Shown one piece after another: positions 55,127 to 64,000 of a DNA stretch of 64,000 nucleotides (position 1 is the stretch's first letter; every line of letters begins with the position of its first letter). The notes under the pieces are model-generated. The model was given only the letters and a program-made list of their open reading frames with translations. It was not told the origin of the DNA and made no database searches. The position numbers and the translations under genes are program-made. Location: NCBI RefSeq assembly GCF_027887165.1, contig NC_077233.1:219808017-219872016 (forward strand), given 5' to 3'. The stretch comes from Monodelphis domestica (Eukaryota; Chordata; Mammalia; Didelphimorphia; Didelphidae).

Positions 55127-55317
55127 TACTTTTTTAAAACCTTTACCTTCTGCCCAAAATCAATATTAAGTATCTAAGACAGAAGACAGGCAAGGGCTAG
55201 GCAATAGAGGTTAAGTGACTTGCCCAGGGTCACACAGCTAGGTCTGAGGTCTGATCTGAACTCAGTTCCTCCCTACTCCAGGACTGTGCACTCTATCTAC
55301 TGTACTACCCAGCCTCC
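55127..55317 (-). mobile_element. Type A SINE
   Basis: 'aaaacctttaccttctgccc' to 'tgtactacccagcctccc', with a damaged tail. Confidence 0.85.
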
Positions 55318-55600
55318 CATCATTATTTCTTATCACAATCATGTTTTTTCCTCTCTCCCACCTCTCCTTCAATTTAAAAGAAAAGAAACAGAAAATGCTT
55401 ATAACAAATATTCTTAGTCAAGTAAAGCAAATTCCCACATTGGCCATGTCCAAAAATGTATGTGTGCAAAAATATTTATAGCAACTTGTTTCAGAATAGC
55501 AAAAAAGAACCCTGGAAATTAAAGGGGTGCCCATCAAATGAGGAATGGCTGAACAAATTATGGTATATGAATGTAATGGACTATTATTGCACAGTAAGTT
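55318..55600. mobile_element. Two L1 relics in opposite orientation
   Basis: 55318-55460 is a reverse L1 3' UTR ('ttctccttcaatttaaaag'-type). 55460-55600 is a forward ORF2 3' piece ('gaggaatggctgaacaaatt', 'gaatgtaatggactattatt'). Confidence 0.65.
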
Positions 55601-55897
55601 ATCCTGGTTTAATGGGCCTCTTCTCGCAGTGAGTCAGATCCCTCTGGGAGCGTTAGCCCCTAACCGAGATAACTACACTGGGGAAATCAGAGTTTGCATC
55701 AGTAGGAAGTTGGAAGAAGATAAATTTGGAAGAAGCACAATGCACTTTAGGCGTTAGCTTGGGAAGAGCCTCCTGGAAGGGGTTTCATTAGCAGTAGGAC
55801 CCTGGAGGACTGGGAAGACACATACTAGGAGCAAGAGGAGCTTTACATACAGAGAGAGGATGATGCCCCAAACACACATTTCTTGTTTCTGCCCAGG

Positions 55898-56143
55898 CCA
55901 GTTAGGTGGCACGATGGATAGATAAGAGTACTAGAGCTGGCATCAGAAAGACTCTTCCTCCCCAGTTCAAGTCTAGCCTCAGACACTTACTAGCTGGGTG
56001 ACCCTGGGCAAGTCACTTCAGCCTGTTTGCCTCAGTTTCCTCATCTGCAAAATGAGCTGGAGAAGAAAACGGTGAACCACTCCAGTATCTCTGCCAATAA
56101 AGCCCTAAATGGGGGTAATGAAAAGTGGGATAGAAATAAACAA
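55898..56143 (+). mobile_element. Type B (MAR1-like) SINE
   Basis: Head 'cagttaggtggcacgatgga', core 'cagtttcctcatctgcaaaa', tail 'gtgaaccactccagtatctc' and 'gccctaaatgggggtaatga'. Confidence 0.9.
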
Positions 56144-56805
56144 CCCAGGATCTAAACTGGAACCCATCTGCTGGAAAGGGATGCAGATGGAGAGGAAGAG
56201 GGAGAGAAGGCACTCTTCTCTCTCCCTTATGCCCTTTTCCATAACCATAATTCCTCAACCGCTCAAGTACCTCCTACAGATTAGGTTCTATGTCAGATGC
56301 TGGGAATAAAAATCCCAAAATGAAAGGACGACCCTCACAGAATTTAGATTCTATCAGAGGAGACAACATGTATCCGTGTAATTAATTAGGTCTAGGGGAT
56401 GTAAGAGTGAAAATTATGAGACTGGCGTCAATGAATAATTTTATTAATTATAAGTGATAAGGGGAAAAAAAGCTGGAAAAATAGGAGAGAGATATTAAAG
56501 GTACTTTCCTTGTTGCTTCATTTAGCTTGCTATTCTGCAGCCACCAGTAGGGCCCCCTGGCCACTCACAAGGCCATCCAATCAGCAACAAACATGGAAGA
56601 GAAGAGAACAAAATCCTTTCGTGTCTCAGTTTATCAAACCATTCTCCTCCCACTAACTCTCACGTGTCACGTGTCAGGAACCAACCATGACTTTCTATTT
56701 TGCAGGGGGTAGTCCAGGGGGGCAGTGCAGGAAAGATGGCTCTGTCCCCTGCTTAGTGAGTGATCTCTTGACTCCACTGTTATATTTTTCCAGCTGCCAT
56801 TCTGT
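56144..56805. other. Unassigned DNA, no gene recognised
   Basis: No confident repeat, apart from a possible family D scrap at about 56280-56400. Overlapping frames on the two strands lack domains. Confidence 0.45.
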
Positions 56806-56925
56806 CCAGGACTGATGCTCTATCCACTGTGATACCCAGCATCCCCATCATTATTTCTTATCACAAACATTCTTTTCTCTCTCTTCCACCTCTCCTTCAA
56901 TTTAAAAGAAAAGAAAAAGAACTCA
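56806..56925 (-). repeat. Second copy of the 55.28 kb SINE-L1 junction
   Basis: 'tccaggactgatgctctatc' running into 'cattatttcttatcacaaac' and 'cacctctccttcaatttaaa' matches 55277-55400 across the junction of two different repeats. This implies a local duplication. Confidence 0.75.
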
Positions 56926-57115
56926 ATTTACCCAATGGTTTCCTTCACACAGTCCGGGTCAAATCATCGGCAGGAGATGAGTTCAAGTGTGCGACCCTAG
57001 AAAAGTAAGTTTCCTTTACACTAGGACATCATGTGGGAGGAGGGGAAAAAAGGAGAATATAGGGGAAATCAAGGCAATGTAAAATAAAGTATATCAATAA
57101 AATCTATTTTAAAAA

Positions 57116-57426
57116 AACAAAATAAATACAAAGTGATTTTGGGTGGGGAGATGTTAGCTTCTAGGGGGATCCAGAGGTGAAGTATTGAAGGAAATTATAT
57201 ATTCATTATGGTCTAAATAGGTCATTTATGGGCTAGCCTAGAAACTAATCACAAATACTAACAAAACAAAATAAAATTCAAGGTGATTTTGGGTGAGGAG
57301 ATACTATTAGTTTCTGGGGAAGGGATGGAAATCAGGTAAAATTTCACATTACAGGTGATGTTTGAGTTGAGTTTTGAAGGAAACTTCATGATCTAAATAG
57401 GTTGCTTCTGGGCTAGCCTGGGAACT
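57116..57426. repeat. Imperfect direct duplication
   Basis: Unit 1 is 57116-57246 and unit 2 is 57263-57426. Both run from 'acaaaataaa' via 'gtgattttgggtg.ggaga' to 'gggctagcct'. Unit 2 has about 40 extra bases in the middle. Confidence 0.8.
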
Positions 57427-57724
57427 TAACCATCATAGATCTTAACATTGTTTCTTTGGCAAAAGGCCCTCAGAGCTCCAAAGGAGTCTTTTAAAATGAG
57501 CTTTCGGAAGACAACCTATTTCTAAATTGTATTTGTACCAATTTCTAAATTGTAAAATGCTAGTCATACAGCAGAAAAGGCCTCTGTCATGGACAGATGT
57601 AAATATCTGGGTCCAGCTGGCGGAGTCAGCATGTAGACACTTAAAAAGTAAAGACTCGACTTTTCTAGGCTAGCCCTCAGGAAAAATCTGTCTGGCTCTT
57701 TGGAGACAGAGCCACTGATTCCCT

Positions 57725-58260
57725 GTTTGGTAGAGCTGTGAATTGGTCTAAATATTCTAGAAAACAATTTGGAATAATAAGAGAAAAGTTACTAAATTGT
57801 TCCACCCTTTGATACAGTGATCCCACTACTGGATTCATGCCGAGTATAATCAAGGGTATTAAAAGAGGTCAAAGACAGAAAGAAAGGTCCTATCTATACC
57901 AAAGCAGCCAGAGAAATGCCATTTGTTTTAACAGGAAGCTGGAAACAAATTCTGTGCCTTGTGATTGGAAAATGGTAGAACAAATTGTGGTTTATGAACA
58001 TTAGTTGTTGTTCAGTTATGTCTGACTCATCATACTGTCTGTGGAGTTTTCTTGGCAAAGATTTTGGAGTAGTTTGCTATTTCCTTCTCCAGTGGATTAA
58101 GGCAAACTTAAGTGACTTGTCCAAGGTCACCCAGCTAGATTGTGTCTGAGGCTGGTTTTGAACTTGGGTCTTCTCAACTCCAGACCCAGTTCTCAATCCC
58201 CTGAGGCATCTAGCTGGCTCCATCTATGAACATAATGGAATATTATTGTACTGACTAAGG
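57725..58260 (+). mobile_element. Old L1 ORF2 3' region split by a type B SINE
   Basis: 'ctagaaaacaatttggaata', 'ccctttgatacagtgatccc', 'gaacaaattgtggtttatga' and, after the SINE, 'aacataatggaatattattg'. Stops and indels throughout. Confidence 0.75.
58002..58222 (-). mobile_element. Type B (MAR1-like) SINE with target duplication
   Basis: 'gttgttcagttatgtctgac' to 'gaggcatctagctggctc'. The L1 words TATGAACAT occur on both sides (about 57986-58000 and 58225-58233). Confidence 0.88.
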
Positions 58261-58559
58261 GATGGCAAATATTCAGTTCAACCAATATTTACTAAGCATC
58301 TACCATATGCAAATGGTATCATCATCACCATCAGCTGGGTCCTTTTGTGCTTATGGATGGGGCTTAAAGGGAAAATTCTAGAGGAGGTCAGATTGACTCA
58401 CATTCATACTATAATATAGATGACTGATATCAGAGTCATAGGTTGTTATGGTTGGACTATTACACTCAAATTACTAGAAAATGATAGAAGCAAAAGTGAA
58501 ATGTAGGCAAAATGCTCTGGGAAAATTTCTTAATAAAGAATTGGGGAAGGACTGGACAA

Positions 58560-58815
58560 AAGTATGGAACCAGGAGATGGCACGTTGAGCCTACATTGGC
58601 TGGAAAATAGATTTGCAAGAAGGGTATACATGAAATAAGGTAATGAAGATAAGCTGGAACCAGATTATGGAAGGCTTGAATTGAGTGGCAAAGGGATTCC
58701 TATTTATCTTATAGGAAATGGGGAGCCATTGAAGGTTATTGAACTGGGGAGTGATAGTCAGACTTATAATTTAGGAATATTAACCTGACAATTGAAGGAG
58801 GAAGTGAAAAGAGGG
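58560..58815. repeat. Family D 3' part
   Basis: 'gattatggaaggcttgaatt', 'ggaaatggggagccattgaa' and 'ggaatattaacctgacaatt'. Confidence 0.55.
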
Positions 58816-58862
58816 GAGACTAGAGAGGGGTATCAGTTAGAAGGTTAATAAAATTAATAGAT

Positions 58863-59097
58863 AACCTGGCATTTGATTCTTCATAACCCCATTTGAGGTT
58901 CTCTTAGCAAAAATACTGAAGTGGTTTGTCATTTCTTTTCCAGCCCACTTTACAAATGAGGAAACTGAGGCTAACAGAGTGATATGACCTGCCCAGGGTC
59001 ACACAGCTAGTAAGTATCTGAGGCCATATTTGAACCCTGGAAGAGAAGTCTCCCCAATTCCAAATCTAGCTCTATCTACTGTGTTGCCTAGCAGCTC
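58863..59097 (-). mobile_element. Type B (MAR1-like) SINE
   Basis: 'ttcttcataaccccatttga' to 'ctgtgttgcctagcagc'. Confidence 0.88.
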
Positions 59098-59295
59098 ACA
59101 ACAATCAACAACAATAGTTGTAAGCATGTGAGAAGAGAAAAGGATTTCAAAACAATATTGTGAAATATCAACAGAATAATTGAACAGAAATGACTTAACA
59201 AACCAAATGGTGTCCCATTCCTTAGCAGAGGGCATCTACGTGTGTCAGATTTCTCCATTTTCTGGCTAGGGTAAGTCCCACCCCCCTCTTTTTAC

Positions 59296-59467
59296 TCTAA
59301 ATTTGATGTCTTAGTAACAGCTCTAAGACAGGAGTGCAAGGGTTAGGCAATTAGGATTAAATGACTTTCCCAGGGTCACATAGCTAGGAAATACCTGAGG
59401 CCAGAGTTGAGCCCAGATCCTAGTGACTCCAGCCTGGTGCTCTATCCACTGGGATACCTAGCTGCTC
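59296..59467 (-). mobile_element. Type A-related SINE, variant tail
   Basis: Tail 'tcttagtaacagctctaaga cag', as at 26.28 kb. Ends 'gggatacctagctgctcc'. Confidence 0.8.
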
Positions 59468-59468
59468 C

Positions 59469-59618
59469 TGGTAGGTGCTATTGTGATCCCCATTTTACAT
59501 TGAGGAAAGTGAGGAATAAAGGGGTTAAGTGACTTGCCCAGGGTCATCCAGTTGGTGTCTGAGGCTGGATTTCATCTCCAGACCCAGGACTCTGTCCACT
59601 GTTGTACCTAGCTGCCCA
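59469..59618 (-). mobile_element. MIR-like SINE
   Basis: 'ggtgctattgtgatccccat', 'gacttgcccagggtcatcca', ending 'ttgtacctagctgccc'. Confidence 0.75.
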
Positions 59619-61207
59619 AGGATATAGAAAGCCTAGAGAGGAAAATGACTTGTCCACAGGGAAACACTCAGTGGCAGATTGGAATTAGAGAAATTTGACT
59701 GATCTGCGGCACTGCTTGAGAGGGAAAATTTGACTAGGGCAGGAGTTTCCAACTAACCAGAAATGATGAAGGCGGAATACAGAGAGCTGTCTACTACTCC
59801 CCAGAAGAGGACAGAGAGGGAGTAGGCAGCAGCCAGTGCATTGCAGGGGGGAGGACCCAAACCAAGTGGCTTCCTCTGGCACCCTAGATCCTGGTGTGAG
59901 GAGGCACAAGTACTGCCCCTGGGAAAGGCCTGAATCTCTCTTCAGAGAGAGAGTGAACTCTGGTTCCTCTGACTCAGAGTGGCCTTGAATAACTCCCAGG
60001 TTTGAGAAAGAGCATTAAGAGCCAACCAGAAACCTGCAAAAGGCTGTTGCCTGGCTGGATACTCGACAGGCTGAGATCTGGTGAAGGAACTATGGGGAAG
60101 ATGTGGAAATGGAAGGATGACTGGAAAAATGAATGGACTTTAAGAGCATTCCAGGCATCTCTTCCATAGTGGATTTCGGAGGAAGTGGATACCCCGTCCC
60201 CCAATCTGGAAAATCCACGTAAAATGTTTTGGCCCTTCCTCTGTCCCGGAGAAGAGGTCTGAATGTTTTCCTTCATGGGGCGTCCACAATACCTTATTGT
60301 AAAATTTAGGTTCAGTATTTGGTCAGGAGCTATTTGTACATCAACATCAAGTAAAAGCACTATATGAAAAAGACATTTTCACAATACAAATATGAAAACA
60401 TTTTAAATGAAACAAATTTGAGAACATGCCACATAGGCAATATTACACAAGGCAACACATACAGTTTGTGTGTTTGTAAGTGACTAAACTTTATGATATC
60501 TTTTTTTCTAGCCTTTGTGTGCCTTCTGTTGGCTTTCATGTTCTTTTCACAAACTTTAACCTTTTACTTAATTTAATTAAAAAAGAGAGAAAGAAATTCT
60601 GAAATACAAAAATATGTTGACATTATACAATATAGTATATAACAAAATGTTACATGATAATATAATATGCAATATAATGTAATCCTAAAATATAAATTAC
60701 ATTGATATTATATAATGTCCTGCACATAGTTTATGCATTTCTGAGTTTCTAAATGTTTTCAGTGTCATCTGCTGATTGTTGCATGTCATCTGTGGCTTCC
60801 ACAAAACTCCCCCTAAATTCCCATTTCATTTCTTATGACAAGCTGTGATATGTTGGAACTGCAATGGGGAGAGTCATGATGGAGAAGGAATAACTGTATC
60901 TAAGCAGTTGCTTTGTGGTAAACACAAAAGCAAAGACAGCCCCTGACCCAAAGGAGCTTTCATGATAATGTAGAGTGAGAGACAACGGCATTGAGGTAAA
61001 TGGTATTATAGTTTGGGAAATCACAAGGCTGGTGAGTGATGGAGGAGTGAAGGGTGGGCTAAGGAATATTTTTCATTCAGAAATGTCAAGGCTCTTGAGC
61101 ATAACTCAGAACCCTTGGCAAGGACTTGGACCTTCAAGTTATCGAATATTGAAGTCAATGATAGAAGTGTCAGGAAGAACCAGGATTAGTGGTAGAAAAA
61201 GTATTAT
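59619..61207. other. Mostly single-copy DNA, no gene recognised
   Basis: 59690-60360 is complex and repeat-free. A 128-codon minus-strand frame (59974-60360) has no recognised domain and no promoter or splice support. 60360-60720 is very AT-rich. No repeat family is assigned. Confidence 0.45.
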
Positions 61208-61390
61208 TTGGGGGTAGGAGGGTGGCTCAGTGGATTGAGAGCTAGATTTAGAGATGAGGGTCCTGGTTTCAAATCTAGCCTCAGCTACTGCCTTGCTGTG
61301 TGACCCTGGGCAAGTCACTTAACCCCCATTGCTTAGTTCTTACAGCTTTTCTGCCTTAGAACCAAAATACAATATTGATTTTTTTTTAGA
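61208..61390 (+). mobile_element. Type A SINE, 3' end incomplete
   Basis: Head 'aggagggtggctcagtggat' through 'tgaccctgggcaagtcactt' to 'aatacaatattgattttttt'. The second half of the palindromic tail is missing. Confidence 0.88.
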
Positions 61391-61432
61391 TATCATTCTA
61401 GCTAACTTTCCTTGGGTTTGGAAACTTAATCA

Positions 61433-61762
61433 AGGAAGCAGCTGGCTGACTCAAAGGATAGAGCACTGAGCCCAGATTCAGGAAGCTGTAAATTAAAATC
61501 CATCCAAATACTCACTAGCTGTATGACCTTGGGCAAGTCACTTAACCTTTGCCTAGGAGGCAGCTAGAAGCTCAGTGGATAGAGTGCTGTGCCTGGAGTC
61601 AGGAAGACCTGAGTTCAAAACTAGCCTCAGACACTCACTTAGCCTCTGTTTGCCTAGAAGGCAGGTAGGTGGCTCAGTGGGTAGAGTGCTGTGCCTGGAG
61701 TCAGGAAGACCTGAGTTCAAAACTAGCCTCAGACACTCACTTAGCCTCTGTTTGCCTAGAAG
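61433..61762 (+). repeat. Tandemly repeated SINE heads
   Basis: 61433-61553 is a degenerate SINE head plus core. Then come two copies of about 101 and 102 bp (units begin with GCCTAGRAGG at 61551 and 61652), each with box A 'gctcagtgg' and box B 'gagttcaaaa'. A third unit at 61754 continues into a full type B SINE. The repeated peptides here are translations of this array. Confidence 0.93.
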
Positions 61763-62224
61763 GCAGGTAGGTGGCTCAGTGGGTAGATAGAGTTCTGTGC
61801 CTGGGGTCAGGAAGACCTGAGTTCAAATCCAGCCTCAGACATTTACTTTGTTTGGACAAGTCACTTAAGCTCTGTTGGCTTTCATCTACCAGAGAAGGTA
61901 TTGGCAAACCACTCCAGGGTCATCTTTTTTCCCCCTTTAAATCGCTTATCTTCTGTTTTAGAATTGATATAAGTATGGGTTCCAAGACTGAAGAATTGTA
62001 AGGGTGATGCAATTGGGGTTGGGTGACTTGCTCAAGATCACAAAAAGCTAGGAAGTGTCTGAGGCCAGATTTGAACCCAGAATCTTCTGTCTCTGCCCCT
62101 GGCTCTCTCTTCACTAAGCCCCCAGCATCCCCTCCTCGACAGTATCTTTGCCCAGAAAACTCCATGGACAATGTGGTCCATGAGCTCATGAAGAGTCAGA
62201 TACAACTGAGTATCTCAACAACTT
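61754..62224 (+). mobile_element. Type B SINE split by a type A SINE
   Basis: The third head unit continues to 'ggcaaaccactccag' at 61917 and resumes with 'agtatctttgcccagaaaac' at about 62140. Between them lies the minus-strand type A copy. Confidence 0.88.
61925..62136 (-). mobile_element. Type A SINE nested in type B
   Basis: 'ctttaaatcgcttatcttct' to 'cactaagcccccagcatccc'. Shows that some type A copies are younger than this type B copy. Confidence 0.88.
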
Positions 62225-63194
62225 ACCATGAGCCCAGAATCAGTCAGTCAACAAGCATTTCTCAATTAATAGAAGGGCCTGTAATGGAAGGATTCAAGAA
62301 GGGAGCAGGGGGAATGGAAGGAGAGAGGAAAATAAGGGAGAGAGGGAGAGAGAAGGTTCTTCTTCCCCTCTCTTTTCTGGGAGAGAGGTAGCCAAGTCTT
62401 GTCCCCCTGCCAAAGGGGATGTCTCCTCAGAGATTAGTTCTGGGAGATGGAGGACACCCACTGTCACTTCCCTTCATAAACCTGGGGTCAGCCCACTGTC
62501 AAGGAGAGATGTTCCTTGGGTTAGGCAGTTTGGACCCCTGGGATCCTGAGCGAACCTCCTTTTGGGGGAGAAGATGTGATTCACCCCAAATCTTCTGTCC
62601 TCTTTCCTAGTGTCAGAAACCAACCAGACCTAATTCTAAAGTAGTAAACATTTTCTTTGGGTTCACTCAGGGAAGGAGAGGCAGGGGTGTCAGGCAAGGA
62701 AAGTGGGGAGTAGGAAACCCTAACACTTGTCCCCTCTGGCAGGCTGCCCCCCCCAAGTTCTCAGGGTTCAAGATTGAGTGCCTTGAACCCTCCTCCGGGC
62801 AGCTGCTGGTTGATCCCTATTCCTCAGCTAACTAGCTTTTAATTCAGGAGTCCAGGAACAGGTGAGGCAGGGAGAGAAATTTCAGGGAAAGATCTGGATG
62901 GCTCTGGCCAGACTGAGTCCCAATCCAAAACCCCCTTGAGAATTCTGGTAGCTGTTCTTGAAGTAACGGAGGTGTTTTGGGTCCTAGAAGGAGTAACAGG
63001 TCCCAAACGGATGGGCTCTTTCTCAGATTCCAGGAAAACCTCCTCTCCTCCTCCACCTCCCATTGACAGTTGGAGCTTCTCTCTCTACCCTTCCCCCGCT
63101 GCTCTTCAGCTGATCTCCTTCAGCTTGGCTTCTCATTGCAACCCCCTGCATCTCTCTTTCTTACATTACATAGCGCACCAAGCTGTCGTGGGGG
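62225..63194. other. Mostly single-copy DNA, no gene recognised
   Basis: GC-richer than the middle of the window and without SINE or LINE copies. Purine runs at 62300-62370. A 180-codon plus-strand frame (62936-63478) runs through a MIR-like relic and has no domain. Confidence 0.45.
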
Positions 63195-63355
63195 TACAAA
63201 ATGAGTTGGAAGGTACCCTGGGACTGTCTAATCCAACTCCTTCATTTTCCAAATATGGAAACCAAGGGCCAGGGAGTCACCCAGGCAGCCAGCATCAAAG
63301 GTGGGATTTGAACCCAGCTCCTCTGACTCTCCAGACACTGTGCCACCTCGCCTAT
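63195..63355 (-). mobile_element. Old MIR-like relic
   Basis: 'ctaatccaactccttcattt', 'gatttgaacccagctcctct' and 'gacactgtgccacctc'. Confidence 0.6.
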
Positions 63356-64000
63356 CTGGAGACATTCACTGAACTCCTGCCACACCCTGACGATGAGATT
63401 GTGCCATCTGATTCCCCTCTTGGGGTGTCAGTTTGCTCATCTGCCAAATGGGAACAGGATTCCTTCTCTCAGTTATGACCTCTGGGGCTGTCATGATCCA
63501 CGAGAGTAGAAATCAGCCCTGTGAAGTGTCTCCAGCACCAACCAGACAGGAGGGACAAAACATGGCCCTGAGTGGAGGCAGGGGGCTGGAGGCTGTGACC
63601 TCTTCAGGGTCCCTCCCAAGCCCGGCAGCCGCCTTCCAGGCGGCCGCTTCTCTCTGCCAGTGATCATCTCCACTTCCTTTCTTGTTTGGTGTTCAGCCTC
63701 TTCGTCGAGAGATAATGGAACACAAAACACAAAATTCCCAGTCAATAAAAGGGAACCTCAGAGGCTTTCTGTATCTTGCTTCTGTCACAGCGTGTTGCTG
63801 TTTTATCTGCTGGCCACTTGACAGCCTGTCATAAAACCCTGGTCCCCACCGCAAAAGGAATCACACGAAGCCTCTTTCCCAAGATGCCTGTAAGTTTGTC
63901 TTCTGGGTAGCAGTGGAGGGGAGGCCCCAGGGAGGGGATTCCTTTGAGGATGGCTCCTAGGAAGAGAGGCACTGAGAGGGAGTGGCTCCAGGGGAGATGG
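63356..64000. other. Single-copy right end, possible regulatory DNA
   Basis: No repeats after about 63470. A block at 63690-63880 contains GATA-like TTATCT, ATAAAA words, a RUNX-like CACCGCAAA and a donor-like CCT|GTAAGT at about 63890. No coding exon recognised. Confidence 0.35.

Noticed and set aside
61561..61660. tRNA genes, suggested by box A and box B words here and in some 50 other places
   Set aside because: All belong to tRNA-derived SINE heads. None folds into an obvious intact cloverleaf with an acceptor stem.
61575..62001. Frame with an exactly repeated peptide that looks like a repeat protein
   Set aside because: It is the tandem SINE-head array in translation.

Overview
Vertebrate nuclear DNA, almost certainly from a marsupial. 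The main reason is the repeat content. One SINE type ('type A') has a tRNA-like head and a self-complementary tail built around 'ttggaaccaata...tattgattccaag'. A second SINE type ('type B', MAR1-like) ends in a 'gcaaaccactccag ... ccaaatggggtcac ... actgaacaacaa' tail. There are also L1 3' ends of the kind known from marsupials, plus MIR/THER1, L2 and L3/CR1 relics. Family names are given from memory and no library was searched. The species cannot be identified. No complete protein-coding gene is visible. The long open frames are low-complexity microsatellite translations, SINE translations or decayed L1 ORF2.

Layout. 1-10.5 kb: free of recognisable interspersed repeats and rich in GC, with two CpG-rich blocks (about 541-1585 and 6980-7740). 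Good splice donors on the minus strand lie at 770/771, 1446/1447 and 7193/7194. This fits alternative noncoding first exons of an unidentified gene transcribed leftward out of the window. It looks like the promoter and regulatory flank of a tightly controlled gene, but no coding exon is present to name it. 10.5-62.2 kb: intergenic or intronic DNA filled with retroposons of several ages, often nested, and long microsatellites. 62.2-64 kb: mostly single-copy, GC-richer DNA with one old MIR-like relic, possibly regulatory.

The most notable structures are retroposon stacks and repeat architecture, not a new gene system. (1) Several places have been hit repeatedly by L1/SINE insertions at the same few bases, leaving three or more copies of one target site (31.92-32.96, 33.73-34.79, 45.46-46.14 and 53.36-54.48 kb). 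(2) At 42.5 kb, target-site duplications show that a tetranucleotide microsatellite of about 320 bp is the expanded A-tail of a SINE. (3) A minisatellite at 44.45 kb has alternating 60/62-bp units, a miniature higher-order repeat. (4) A perfect 32-bp inverted repeat with an 8-bp loop lies at 47.08 kb. (5) Two long CCTT-type tracts at 49.8 and 50.2 kb face each other in inverted orientation. (6) The head of a SINE is tandemly triplicated with a period of about 102 bp at 61.55 kb. (7) A 72-bp poly(A)-tailed insert of unknown origin sits between two copies of an L1 target site at 45.5 kb. I found no convincing new biological system.
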